58,478 bases of DNA from an uncultured cyanobacterium (GCA_903935205.1 CAIZQU010000129.1:1-58478), one strand, 5' to 3'. Positions 47,354-56,672 are shown, counted from the first letter of the stretch. Notes: generated from the sequence alone by a model not told the origin. Program-made: numbers and translations.

Positions 47354-48088
47354 TCAGAGCGGATCGGCGGTGAACGGAGTGGTCCAGCGGTCGCGGGTCT
47401 CCTTGTTGAAAGGGGGCAACCAGAGGCGGATCAGGGCCTGCTCCAGGGCGCGGCGGCGGGGGATCTGGGCGGGCACGTCCGTCCAGAAGCGGATGCTCAG
47501 GCGCGGTTCCAGGGAGGCGCGGTGCAGGGCCTCGCTGTAGGCGGCCAGGTAGCCCTTGCAGTCGTGGTCGCCCTTCCAGCGGCGATCGGCCCGGGCGGTC
47601 TCCCCCACATACAGCAGCAGGGGCTCGGCCTGGGCCGATGGGCGATCGAGCACCAGATAGATCGCGGCTCCCTGCTGGGGCGCCGCCGGCCAGCGCCAGA
47701 AGGTCAGGCTCTGGGCCTGCAGGACGAGGGGATCGAGGGCCCGGGCCGCCGCCCCGGCATCGCCCCAGGCGGGCGGCACGGCCGCGGTGGTGGAACCGGC
47801 GGCACGACCGCCAGCCCAGGCGGCAGCACCGGTGGAGCTGGCGTCCAGGGCGAGGCCCCCGCTGGTGGCGGTCGAGCTCGAAGCGCAGACCGCCGCGAAC
47901 AGCTCGCCCTGGCCCGCACCTCCCCCCCCATCGCGCCGGAACAGGGGCCCTTGATGGGCCGCCAGCCTGCCCTGCCAGGCCAGCAGCTGCTCGCGCAGCA
48001 GCTGCGGCGGCGCCGCCCCAGCGGTCACCCCCGCCGTGGCGGCGGGGGTGAACAACTCCCCCTGGCGTCCCTGGCCACGGCCCGCCAT
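47354..48088 (-). CDS. GIY-YIG-like nuclease family protein
   Basis: The 244-residue protein has a C-terminal GIY-YIG-type fold: IYLVL (143-147) and YVGET (160-164) stand for GIY and YIG, and E216 plus N228 in ALEQALIRLWLPPFNKE match the catalytic Glu and the P-x-N end of the fold. The first 130 residues are low in complexity but hold GELF twice (QGELFTPA, QGELFAAV) with an amphipathic helix between. The start overlaps the HhH gene stop by 1 nt (TGATG), implying a joint role in DNA handling (inference). Confidence 0.7.
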   Translation of the reverse strand: MAGRGQGRQGELFTPAATAGVTAGAAPPQLLREQLLAWQGRLAAHQGPLFRRDGGGGAGQGELFAAVCASSSTATSGGLALDASSTGAAAWAGGRAAGSTTAAVPPAWGDAGAAARALDPLVLQAQSLTFWRWPAAPQQGAAIYLVLDRPSAQAEPLLLYVGETARADRRWKGDHDCKGYLAAYSEALHRASLEPRLSIRFWTDVPAQIPRRRALEQALIRLWLPPFNKETRDRWTTPFTADPL

Positions 48089-49209
48089 CAGCGCGCCGGC
48101 CCCCGGGGGGCCGAAGGTCCCCGGCTTCTGGCTGGCGGCGCGGGGCCCAGTGCCCCAGGTGTTGCCGGCGCCGAGCCGCTGCCCTGGTTGCGCGGCGCCG
48201 GAGGGAGTTCCGGGCCAGCGACCCTGGCACCGCCCTGGCCCGCTGCACCGGCACCGGCACCGGCACCGGCAATCTGAAACCCTGTCGCTCCGGCTGCGAT
48301 GCCGCCGGAGCCTGCCGTGGCGGAGGAGGCCCCGCAACCAGCAGCGCCCGAATCAGCAGCGATCGAGCCGCTGGCCCCAAACCCGGAGCCCCGGATGCCT
48401 GCCAGCCCTGAGCCGCCAGCAGCGGAGCTTCCAGGCCCGGGCCCCGCGACCCCGGGCGCGGCGGCCATGGCCCCGGCATTTCGCTCGCCTGAAGCCCCGC
48501 CGCCGGATCCCGCCGTGCAGTCGATCCGGCCGATCCAGCTCTCCAGCACCTCGGCGGGCAGGCAGAGCCGCTCCCCCAGCTCCGCCAGATCCCGGAACGG
48601 GGCCCGCCGCCGCTCCCGCTGCAACCGCTGGCTGCGCTCGGCGGTCAGCCCCGGTAGGCGGGCCAGCTCGGCGGCGCTCGCCAGGTTCACCGCCACCGCC
48701 GCGGGGCCGGCTGCCACCGCGTCGCCATACCAGCGGAAGCTGAGCAGCGGCAACCAGCTCGCCAGGGTGGCGCCATCGAGGCCGAGCACGGCCTGCAGAT
48801 CCTCCGGTCCGCTCAGCTGCACCCCACCGGCCCGCAGCCGGGCCAGCAGATCGGCCCGCTCGGCGCTGCAGCCCGGCAGCCGGGTCCAATCGCTGGCGGT
48901 GGCCTGGTTGACATCAAGGCGCCAGCCCAGGGCGGCGGCGTGGCGAACCTCCTCGGCGTCGCGCAGGCGCAGGCCTGGGTTCTGGGCCAGCTTGAGGGCC
49001 AGCAGATCGCGCTCCAGGGCGTCGTGGCGCTCGGCGGCAGCGGAGGTTGCCGCCCAGCCATCAACGGCGCCATCGCCACCGCGGGCCGGCGGTGATCCGG
49101 AGCGGGCGGAGGCCGGACGGGCCTCTCGGGCCGGGGGATCGGGCGGCAACTGGCCGCTGGCGATCAGCAGCCGCCGGGCGAGGGGATCGAGCCAGTGGCG
49201 CCTGGCCAT
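48088..49209 (-). CDS. Helix-hairpin-helix (ComEA-like) protein
   Basis: The 373-residue protein carries two helix-hairpin-helix motifs of the ComEA/PF12836 kind: DVNQATASDWTRLPGCSAER (about 99-118) and VNLASAAELARLPGLTAERS (about 172-191). The second is followed by PFRDLAELGERL. These usually bind DNA backbone non-specifically. No signal peptide is seen, unlike secreted ComEA. The last ~140 residues are Gly/Ala/Ser-rich low complexity. It is coupled to the GIY-YIG gene. Confidence 0.7.
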   Translation of the reverse strand: MARRHWLDPLARRLLIASGQLPPDPPAREARPASARSGSPPARGGDGAVDGWAATSAAAERHDALERDLLALKLAQNPGLRLRDAEEVRHAAALGWRLDVNQATASDWTRLPGCSAERADLLARLRAGGVQLSGPEDLQAVLGLDGATLASWLPLLSFRWYGDAVAAGPAAVAVNLASAAELARLPGLTAERSQRLQRERRRAPFRDLAELGERLCLPAEVLESWIGRIDCTAGSGGGASGERNAGAMAAAPGVAGPGPGSSAAGGSGLAGIRGSGFGASGSIAADSGAAGCGASSATAGSGGIAAGATGFQIAGAGAGAGAAGQGGARVAGPELPPAPRNQGSGSAPATPGALGPAPPARSRGPSAPRGPAR

Positions 49210-49259
49210 GGGCCGGGGACCCGCTCACAACGGGCCCGAACTTAGCGGCGATTCAGGGC

Positions 49260-49946
49260 TCAGGGCCACTCGAGCAGGCCGAGTTGCAGACCTCTGACGG
49301 CGGCATGGGTGCGATCGCGGGCCTGGAGCTTCTGCACCGCCCGGCTGACGTGGCATTTGACGGTGTCGACGCTGAGGAACAGCTGGCGGGCGATCTCATG
49401 GTTGCTGTCGCCGTGGAGCACCCGCTGCAACACCTGGCTTTCGCGGTTGCTCAGCAGGCTGGAGCGGCTGCGCACGTGGCGGCATTCGGCCTCCAGCTCA
49501 CGATCGATGACCACACCGCCGCTGCAGATCGTGCGGATCGCCATCAGTTCCCCACCGGCACCGAGGGCATCGGCCCGCAGCACCGCCTCGCAACCGGCGG
49601 TGATGGCGCTCGCCACCCGACTGCGCTTCGGGGTGCCACTGATCACCAACACCACCCGGGTGGCCGGATGGAGCCGTTTCACATCCCGGGCCAGTTCCAC
49701 CCCGCAGCCCTCGCTGAGCTGATCGCTGAGCAGCAGCAGATGGGGGCGATGGCGCGCCACCAGGGGGAGGGCCGCCGGGGCGCTGGTGGCTGCGGCCACG
49801 ATCCGTTCCGGGTCCGGCATGGCTCCCACCACGGCGGTGATCAGCAGCGGGCTGCCCAGGCAGAGCATCAGCCGCTGACCCTGCAGCTGGCTGGCCACGA
49901 GGCAGTAATCCGACCGCAACTGGGCGAGTAACGGGGTGAGGTCCAC
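49260..49946 (-). CDS. LuxR/NarL-type transcriptional regulator with atypical receiver
   Basis: The 228-residue protein has a C-terminal LuxR-type HTH (LSNRESQVLQRVLHGDSNHEIARQLFLSVDTVKCHVSRAVQKL). The N-terminal domain is receiver-like, but where the phosphoacceptor Asp should end strand 3 the sequence reads HLLLLSDQLSEGCG. The aligned residue is Ser and the usual Pro is lost. The GTG at 49946 is chosen because an AAAGG Shine-Dalgarno sits 6 nt upstream. It stands alone on the minus strand with no kinase nearby. Target genes unknown. Confidence 0.8.
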   Translation of the reverse strand: MDLTPLLAQLRSDYCLVASQLQGQRLMLCLGSPLLITAVVGAMPDPERIVAAATSAPAALPLVARHRPHLLLLSDQLSEGCGVELARDVKRLHPATRVVLVISGTPKRSRVASAITAGCEAVLRADALGAGGELMAIRTICSGGVVIDRELEAECRHVRSRSSLLSNRESQVLQRVLHGDSNHEIARQLFLSVDTVKCHVSRAVQKLQARDRTHAAVRGLQLGLLEWP

Positions 49947-50185
49947 GCTGAACCTTTCGTCGTGCCCCCTGCAAAATGTGCAGCGCTCGCCCTTGCTGGT
50001 GCAGCGGTTGCTACCAAACGGTTTCGAAACTGGCCCTGGGATGGCTCCGGGTTGACCTCGCGCTGGTCCGGGGCCGGCTCCCGCAGTGGGGCCGGCGTGC
50101 GTGGATCCGCACTCCCCGGCCTCGCCTTCGCTGCCCAGAATCAAGGCCCAAGTCCAGCGCCGGCACCTGCCAGCGCCGCAATCCG

Positions 50186-50509
50186 ATGGCCTTCTTCGAT
50201 TCCGAGATCGTCCAGGACGAAGCCAAGCGATTGTTTGGCGATTATCAACAGCTGATGCAGCTGGGCAGCGAATACGGAAAGTTTGATCGTGAGGGCAAGA
50301 AGCTCTATATCGAGCGCATGGAGGAAATGATGGACCGTTACCGCGTCTTCATGAAGCGCTTCGAGCTTTCCGAGGATTTTCAGGCCAAGCTCACCGTCGA
50401 GCAGCTGCGCACCCAGCTCGGCCAGTTCGGGCTCACCCCCGAAACGATGTTCGCCCAGATGCAGCAGACCCTGGAGCGCATGAAGAGCCAGCTCGACAAG
50501 GAAGGCTGA
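50186..50509 (+). CDS. DUF1825 family protein
   Basis: This 107-residue helical protein of a family found throughout cyanobacteria has no assigned function. It starts [23 protein letters not shown] and contains a charged coiled-coil-like middle ([24 protein letters not shown]). It is 142 nt upstream of tyrS on the same strand. Confidence 0.88.
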   Translation: MAFFDSEIVQDEAKRLFGDYQQLMQLGSEYGKFDREGKKLYIERMEEMMDRYRVFMKRFELSEDFQAKLTVEQLRTQLGQFGLTPETMFAQMQQTLERMKSQLDKEG

Positions 50510-50651
50510 AGCCTGGGCCGGGCCCATGCCTTTGCCGCAGGGAGTGGCGGGCACCGGCCGGAGCCGGGCGCCTGGGCCGTCGGCGCCAGGGGCCGGGGCT
50601 GCCCGCTGCTTACGATCCGACGGCACGCGGCTCTGCGGCCTCCGGTTGTCC

Positions 50652-51959
50652 ATGCTTGATCAGCCCACCTCCAGGCCTGATGCCGCTCCGCAGGGCTCTG
50701 CTGGCTTGCCCGCCTGGTTGAGTCGGGGCCTGGCCGATCTGTTCCCGGCTGGCGTTACCGCTGATCCAAAGCCCACCGCCAAGGTCGCAGACCAACATCT
50801 CGCCGCCCGCCTGGCGGAGGCCGAGGCCGAGGGCCGACCGCTGCGGGTGAAGCTGGGCATCGACCCCACCGGCTCCGACATCCACCTGGGTCACGCGATC
50901 CTGTTCCGCAAGCTGCGGGCCTTCCAGGATGCGGGCCATACGGCGGTATTGATCATCGGCGATTTCACCGCCCGCATCGGTGATCCCACCGGCAAGAGCG
51001 CCACGCGGGTGCAGCTGAGCGCCGATCAGGTGGAGGCCAACGCCCAGACCTACCTGGCTCAGCTGGGCCAGGGGCAGGATCCGGCCCGGGCCCTGCTCGA
51101 TTTCGACACGCCAGGCCGGCTGGAGGTGCGACGCAACAGCGAATGGCTGGCGGCGATGGATCTGGCGGCGGTGATCGACCTGCTCGGCACGAGCACGGTG
51201 GGCCAGATGCTGGCGAAGGAGGATTTCGGCAACCGCTATGGCTCGGGCACGCCGATCTCGCTGCATGAGTTTCTTTATCCCCTGCTCCAGGGTTACGACT
51301 CGGTGGCGATCCGCTCCGATCTGGAGCTGGGCGGCACCGATCAGAAGTTCAACGTGGCGATGGGGCGTGATCTGCAGCGCCACCATGGCCTGCGGCCCCA
51401 GTTCGGAATGCTGCTGCCGATCCTGCCGGGGCTGGATGGGGTGCAGAAGATGAGCAAGAGCCTGGGCAACACGGTCGGGCTGGCGGAGGATCCGCTGTCG
51501 ATGTATTCGAAGTTGGAAAAGCTGCCGGATGCGGTGGTGAACGACTACCTCAACCTCCTCACCGATCTCGATCTCGCCGCCCTGCCGGCCAATCCGCGCG
51601 AGCGCCAGAAGGCGATGGCCCTTGAGGTCACCCGCCAGCGCCACGGCGAGGATGCTGCCCGCCAGGCCCAGGCCGATGCGGCCCGGCTGGTGGCCGGAGC
51701 GGCAGGGGCGGGGGCGGCCATTGCGGAGGTGCCCGAAGCTTCGTTAGCGGCGGTGAATTTCCCGGCCAAGGCTTTCTATCTGCTCAGCGCCGTGGGGCTT
51801 TGCAGCAGCAGCGATGCCCGCCGCCAGATTCAGGGCGGTGGCGTGCGGCTCGATGGCGAAAAGCTCAGCGATCCCAACCAGGTCTTCGCCGATGCGGCAT
51901 CCCTGGATGGCAAGGTGTTGCAGCTCGGCAGGAAGACCTTCCGGCGACTGGTGGGCTGA
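50652..51959 (+). CDS. tyrS: Tyrosyl-tRNA synthetase
   Basis: TyrS charges tRNA-Tyr. The 435-residue class I enzyme has [15 protein letters not shown] (HIGH-like), the [13 protein letters not shown] stretch, the KMSKS loop in [11 protein letters not shown], and an S4 RNA-binding domain at the end ([18 protein letters not shown]). The frame is open upstream, but MLDQPTS at 50652 is the first sensible start. HLGH and ELGGTDQ suggest the TyrZ-like branch. Confidence 0.96.
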   Translation: MLDQPTSRPDAAPQGSAGLPAWLSRGLADLFPAGVTADPKPTAKVADQHLAARLAEAEAEGRPLRVKLGIDPTGSDIHLGHAILFRKLRAFQDAGHTAVLIIGDFTARIGDPTGKSATRVQLSADQVEANAQTYLAQLGQGQDPARALLDFDTPGRLEVRRNSEWLAAMDLAAVIDLLGTSTVGQMLAKEDFGNRYGSGTPISLHEFLYPLLQGYDSVAIRSDLELGGTDQKFNVAMGRDLQRHHGLRPQFGMLLPILPGLDGVQKMSKSLGNTVGLAEDPLSMYSKLEKLPDAVVNDYLNLLTDLDLAALPANPRERQKAMALEVTRQRHGEDAARQAQADAARLVAGAAGAGAAIAEVPEASLAAVNFPAKAFYLLSAVGLCSSSDARRQIQGGGVRLDGEKLSDPNQVFADAASLDGKVLQLGRKTFRRLVG

Positions 51960-52313
51960 GCCGGTCCGCGCCCGTCAGGGGCCCGCGGGTTGTTCGTCGG
52001 GGCCTGCTTCCAGGGTCCGACTGAGGGAGGCCAGGAGCCTGCGGAATCCGCACCGGGTTTGTTGGCGCAAGAGGCCAGCAGGCCTTCTTGCTCCCACCAC
52101 CCCGTCTGGCTGGCGTGCCCTGTGATCAGGGCAGCTGTTTTGATCCCCGATCCGATGGCCCGGGTGAGCCCGGAGCCAGCCGAGGCAGAGCAGGGCTTTC
52201 CTGTCGAGATGATCGTTGGGTTTTGATGGCCTTGCGCCCGAGGCAGCCTGTGTCCACGATCCAGGCACGACCTCCCATGGACCGCGCGGGGGGCAGTTTC
52301 AGGGATTCACACC
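51960..52313. other. Spacer between tyrS and the aspartic-protease-like gene
   Basis: I see no gene, hairpin with T-tract or repeat in these 354 bp. Open frames here are short and lack plausible composition. Confidence 0.5.
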
Positions 52314-53668
52314 ATGGCTTGTTCCGTTCTCCATGCGCTCCGCCGCCGTGGCTGCAGCGGCCGCGGCGGCGCCGGACTGATCCCAGGGCCGTTGCCAGCC
52401 CTGGCCAGCGCCGCCCTTCTCAGCGCTCCTGCCGCCCTGGCCGCTCCGCTGACGATCACCGCACCGATCCAGGTGCCGCTCCATTGGACGCCGATCAGCT
52501 CTGGCTTCCCGATGCCCACCCGGAAGCTGGGCCTCTATGTGGCCCTGGGGGGCGGCAGCAGCCCGCAGTTGTTTGAGTTCGACACCGGCGGCGCCGGCTT
52601 CTACCCGGCCTACTCCGAGCACGTGAACTGGTGGGGGGCCGATCAGCAGGCGAACACGCCCTATAGCGACTTCAGCCAGGGCTACAACAGCGGCAACAGT
52701 TACGCGGGCCAGGTCGTCACCACCTCCGTGTCGCTCTACGGCAGCGCCAGTGCTCCTGCGCCCCTGTTCACCGCCACCGATGTGGTGGTCGGTCGGGCCA
52801 GTCTGATCACCAACAGCGCCGGCAGCACCGTCTGGAGCAACGCCTCGACCGCTGCCACGCCGCCCCCCCTTCTCGGAGCCTTCTGGGGTGACTTCGGCAT
52901 GGCCCCCAAGCAGGGCCAGCAGGGCCAGCAGGGGCTGAACCCCAGCAGTCCCAGCGGCGGCCCGACCATCGACAGCCTGATCTCCCAGCTGGCCTTCGGC
53001 ACTGGCGTCACGGCCGGCTATCGCGTCCATGCCTCGTCCGAGAACCCCTGGGTGCAGTTCGGCCTGGGGCCAGCCGATCTGCTGGACCTCCCCACCAGCT
53101 TTGCCCTCAACTCTGCCGGCCTCGGTCAGCCACGGGCGTGCCTTACTACGACCCCAAGGTGATCACGGGCGGCCTGCAGCTGAGTCTGGGCAGCAGCGGC
53201 TTTGCCAATGCCGACACCGGCATTCTCTTCGACACCGGTGCTTTCACCACCATCCACCAGAGCGGTAACAGCACCGTACCGCCCACGAGCCTGCCCAGTG
53301 ATCTGGTCAATCCTGGGGTCGGCTATCCCTACGCCTATCTCCAGCCCGGTTCCCAGGTGGTGGTTGGTGCTCAGAGCGTTGCCCTCGGCAGCTGGACCCC
53401 GTTTCTGACCTTCGAGGCCGGTACGACTGTTGATCAGAACCTGGTCGATATTCAAACGGATTCTTACTATTTAAACACCGGTATCCTGCCGTTCCTGAGC
53501 CATGACATCATCTACAACCTCCAGGGCGCCCAGCTGACGCTGGTTCCCCAACCAACACCCGCGCCCGTGGCTGGGGCCGGGCTGGCGGCGGCCGGCGCCC
53601 TGAGCCGCCGCCTGCGACGTCTGGCTGCCAGGGCCCGGCGAGCCAACGGGCCTCTGGCCCTGCCCTGA
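52314..53668 (+). pseudogene. Secreted pepsin-like (A1-type) aspartic protease homologue, frameshifted
   Basis: The gene reads in one frame from 52314 to a stop at 53162 and continues in another frame to 53668. One extra C in CAGCCACGGG (53127-53136) would join them as Q-P-T-G-V-P-Y-Y, giving about 451 residues. A signal peptide ends near AALAAP (about 43). Lobe 1 has LFEFDTGGAGFY with Asp90; lobe 2 has ILFDTGAFTTIH with its Asp codon at 53231. LLGAFWGDFG and ILPFLSHDIIY fit the psi-loop hydrophobic-hydrophobic-Gly/Pro positions. The C-terminus (PAPVAGAGLAAAGALSRRLRRL) resembles a PEP-CTERM-type tail. Pseudogene, sequencing error or recoding are all possible. Confidence 0.6.
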
Positions 53669-53683
53669 GCTGACAGCGGCCGA

Positions 53684-54514
53684 TCAGAGCCCGTCGCCGT
53701 TCGGCTCGCGGCGGGCGCTGATCCAGGTGGCGGAGAGCCAGGCGCCGCTGGCGTCATACCGGCGGATCAGCCGCTCCAGTCGGTCGGGGGCGGGCAGCCA
53801 GCCGGCCTCCACGCTGAAGGGCTGGCGGTGGCTCACCTGCAGGGGAGCCAGGCAGTAGCCGCTGTCGGGTAGGAGCAGGAGCCGTTCCGGCACCTGACCG
53901 CTGCTCTGGCTGGTGTCCCCGATCCGGCTTTCAAAGCGCAGGCCGCCATCCGCTGCGGCGCTCACCGTCAGGGTGGCGGCGGCGAGATCGGGTTCGGGCC
54001 AGTCGGCCTGGATGGTGGCGGCCTGGCCGCTCCAGCGGCCGAGCAGGGCCTCCGGTTCCAGGGCTGGTCGTTCGCTGGCATCGCTGCCGAGGCGGAACTC
54101 GCGAATCAGCACCAGGCTTTCCAGGGCGCCCTCCGGGCTGTGGAGCTGCACGAGCCGGTGGCGGCGATCCCCAGCCACGAAGCCGAACTCCGCTCCGAAG
54201 GCGGTGGCTGGCGCCACCTGCAGGGAGCCCTTGCAGAACGATCCCGAGGAGAAGAACACCACCTGCCGGCCGAGGGAGCGGTATTCCTGGCGGATTTCGC
54301 GGGTGGGGGCCGTGTCGCGGCCATTGCCCCAGCGGCTCAAGCTGAAATGCACCAGCCTCTCCCCCTCCCCCTTCTCCAGGCAGAGCAGGGAAGGGGTGGT
54401 ATCGAGCACCCGACCGTTGGCATCCAGGGAGGCGAAACTGCCCTCCCAGGCGCCGAGGTTCTGCAGGAAGTTGTCCCATTGGCTGCTGGGCTTGGCGGCC
54501 GTGGCGCTGCTCAT
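53684..54514 (-). CDS. DUF3598-like (calycin fold) protein
   Basis: The 276-residue protein starts MSSATAAKPSSQWDNFLQNLGAWEGSF, which resembles DUF3598 proteins of cyanobacteria. The predicted beta-rich sequence fits two calycin-like barrels: one before FFSSGSFCKGSLQVAP, and a second after ALLGRWSGQAATIQ. The function is unknown. Distant relatives of the calycin fold in cyanobacteria include bilin lyases of the CpcS type, but I see no specific evidence for that activity. The ATG at 54514 is preferred, since the frame above it lacks similarity. Confidence 0.6.
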   Translation of the reverse strand: MSSATAAKPSSQWDNFLQNLGAWEGSFASLDANGRVLDTTPSLLCLEKGEGERLVHFSLSRWGNGRDTAPTREIRQEYRSLGRQVVFFSSGSFCKGSLQVAPATAFGAEFGFVAGDRRHRLVQLHSPEGALESLVLIREFRLGSDASERPALEPEALLGRWSGQAATIQADWPEPDLAAATLTVSAAADGGLRFESRIGDTSQSSGQVPERLLLLPDSGYCLAPLQVSHRQPFSVEAGWLPAPDRLERLIRRYDASGAWLSATWISARREPNGDGL

Positions 54515-54662
54515 CGCGGCTGGGTCAGGGTGGCTGCGGTCATGATGGCGGCTGGCGAGGGATGGCGGCTGGCCTGGGTCAGCCAGATCCCGATCGATGG
54601 CGCCGACCGAGGGATCCCTGCTGCCAGTGGACAGGAGATCTTCAAGGACCGGATGGGAATAG

Positions 54663-55640
54663 CTAGCTGCATAGCGGTATGGAACCGTTGAAGGCCTCAG
54701 CAGTGTGATCACCGGCTAGGGTGCCATCCTTCTGGGGAAAGGCTTGGTAAATCCATCCAAAATCTGGGGTCTTGATCAGGTTGATCTTGGCGTATCTGCC
54801 CTGGTGTTCGACCAAAAAGGGCTCCGACACGCTCTCGCCGCTACCGTCTTGCTCGGACCAGGAGACGAGGAACACATTCGGCAGATAGGCTCTGTTGGTT
54901 GCCTCGGCCGCGTCGACGATCAGTTGCCTGATGTGGGGATCGGACAGGCTGTAGCCAATGAAGATGCAGGGATCCTCGATGAAGTGGACCAGAAGCTTGG
55001 CGAATGAATAGCGGTGGGTAATTGAGAAATCTTTGTAGTCGGATGGCAGGATGATGATGCTGTCTGGATCATCGATCGAGCCGTGGGCGTGGAGCACCAC
55101 GCCCCCTTTGTCCTGCCGGTTGACTTGGCGGCCATTGTGTTTGCAGTAGCCGAGAAAATCGGAGAGGAAATTGTCATAGTTCGTGGTCACAATCTCCTTG
55201 GCATCCATTGCCTTGAGCGAGGCGAGCTCGGCCGAGAATTCCGTGTTGATGCTGCGATGCTCTCCAATGATCTTTGCGACCATGCGCTTGAAAAAGACCT
55301 TGTAGGAAACTCGGGAGTCGTAGAGATGATGGTCAAAATATTGCCTGCCCTCTTCGCTCCAGGCCCAGTCGTGTACTCGTTCGGCAATGATATCAGCGAC
55401 TTCGATCAGGTCGTCGTCGAAGGCGGTCTTGTCGGTTTTCTGCAGATAAAAATCAAGCCCTCTCCTGTCGCCAATCAGCGCCAAGACTTCCACCAGCAAG
55501 GCATACCATCCTGGGGTGTTCAGATAGCGCCTGGACAGGCCGGCACCGGCGAAAAGTATGGGTCGTGATTGGCTGGTGGCTTCCAGTTGTGTGCTGATTT
55601 TTGCCTGTACAAGCTGCCGATAGGATTGATTTGCTGGCAT
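54663..55640 (-). CDS. SIR2-like NAD-binding protein, possible defence NADase
   Basis: The 325-residue protein is a compact SIR2_2-type domain. FAGAGLSRR (about 30-38), TTNYDNF with Asn154, HAHGSIDDP with His186 and GYSLSDPHIR (229-238) are the family's NAD-site motifs, all intact. Related domains are the NAD-depleting effectors of Thoeris, DSR, Avs and CBASS defence systems. No second domain and no adjacent partner gene are visible, so it would act alone or with a distant gene. Base composition is clearly less GC-rich than its neighbours, which suggests acquisition. The ATG at 55640 matches family N-termini. Confidence 0.82.
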   Translation of the reverse strand: MPANQSYRQLVQAKISTQLEATSQSRPILFAGAGLSRRYLNTPGWYALLVEVLALIGDRRGLDFYLQKTDKTAFDDDLIEVADIIAERVHDWAWSEEGRQYFDHHLYDSRVSYKVFFKRMVAKIIGEHRSINTEFSAELASLKAMDAKEIVTTNYDNFLSDFLGYCKHNGRQVNRQDKGGVVLHAHGSIDDPDSIIILPSDYKDFSITHRYSFAKLLVHFIEDPCIFIGYSLSDPHIRQLIVDAAEATNRAYLPNVFLVSWSEQDGSGESVSEPFLVEHQGRYAKINLIKTPDFGWIYQAFPQKDGTLAGDHTAEAFNGSIPLCS

Positions 55641-56351
55641 GAATCGCTCGTTGGTGACGCCATGATCTCGCGTGTCTCTGAAGACCGGGAAGTTGGGAGA
55701 TTGTTCTTCATCTGACCCTGCTCCATCTCCTGCTGCCGAGCGGCAGGCTGCTGCCTGGCAGCATGGTGTTGGCCACTGATCCCTGCCGCCCCAGCTTGAC
55801 TCGCCCCCTGGGTTCACCTCGCTGCATGAGGAGCCAAGCCTGGTTCTCTCTGCTTCTGCCGCAGGCGGCTGATGGCCTGGCCAGAGCCCGCCTGGCGGTT
55901 GCCGTCGTCCATGGTGGCGGCGTCTTGTTCCGGGCCGACATGGGTGTATGAGGTCAGCCTGAAACTGCCGTTGTTGTCACCGCAGGCGCAGGCCCGCAGG
56001 CTGATCCAAGCCTCCGCTTGCCGCTGGACCCATCCGCCCCGGGAGAGCGCCTCCCTCCAGGCAGGGAACGATCGACACAGCGGGATTCCCATCCCGATCA
56101 GAGCCGCAGCCCTGTTGTCCGCTTCAGCATCCGCATGGATCAGTCCCGCTTATCACGTCCACGAGCAGCCCTGAACAGTCGGGCACCCAGAGCGTCGCCA
56201 AGCCCCTTAAGATTGCTTTCAGATTCGCTTCGGTTCTGACGCCGACCAGCGAACCACAGCGATGCTCCTCGGCTTTCAGTCCGGGATCGATCCTGTGGCT
56301 CCTGTCTCGTTCGGGTGCCCTGAGCAGGCAGCCCGGCTTCATCTGTGGGTA

Positions 56352-56389
56352 AAAAGACTCGGGTGGTGGTGACCATCCGAGTTTTTTTG
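56352..56389. terminator. Bidirectional intrinsic terminator
   Basis: An 11-bp stem with a G-T pair (56358-56368 with 56373-56383, 4-nt loop) is flanked by AAAAA on the left and seven Ts on the right, so it can act on both strands. No gene ends close by on either side, which is unusual. Confidence 0.85.
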
Positions 56390-56410
56390 TGGCCTGCGGC
56401 TTGGTCCGGG

Positions 56411-56472
56411 CTCTCCTCTCCGCTCCTCTCCGCTCCTCTCCGCTCCTCTCCTCTCCGCTCGGCTCCTCTCCG
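56411..56472. repeat. Pyrimidine-rich tandem repeat
   Basis: The unit CTCCTCTCCG (10 bp, with small variants) repeats about six times, directly after the bidirectional terminator. It produces artefactual Arg/Glu-rich frames on the minus strand. Confidence 0.9.
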
Positions 56473-56672
56473 GCCTGCCGCCGCGACCTCTCCCAACACC
56501 CCTGGCCCTCCTTGCCCCCATGGCCCCTGGGCTGGGCGGCTGAATCGGGCCATCCGGGCGGGTGCTCCCCGTTGTCCGTTCACCACCGCCCGGTTCAGCC
56601 CTGGCGGTTCCCCGCTCGTCTGCGCCAGGGTTGGCGCATGGCCATGGTCCTCCTACCGCCAGCCCCACCGCC

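Larger units (their letters stand above)
55641..56672. other. 1-kb region without a convincing gene
   Basis: Between the SIR2 gene and the pirin I find only weak open frames. One on the minus strand (55814-56092) has a protein-like middle but no start signals. Near 55728-55764 is a cluster of GCTGCC/GGCAGC inverted repeats upstream of the SIR2 gene. The terminator at 56352-56389 and the pyrimidine repeat at 56411-56472 are listed separately. It may be a decayed or unstable locus. Confidence 0.5.

Noticed and set aside
52314-53162. Treating the two halves of the aspartic-protease-like gene as two separate genes
   Set aside because: The second half has no start signal or signal peptide, and the first ends in a nonsense tail; one missing base explains both.
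55814-56092. Minus-strand frame of 92 codons upstream of the SIR2 gene
   Set aside because: Part of it looks protein-like, but there is no good start, no family resemblance and no conservation evidence.
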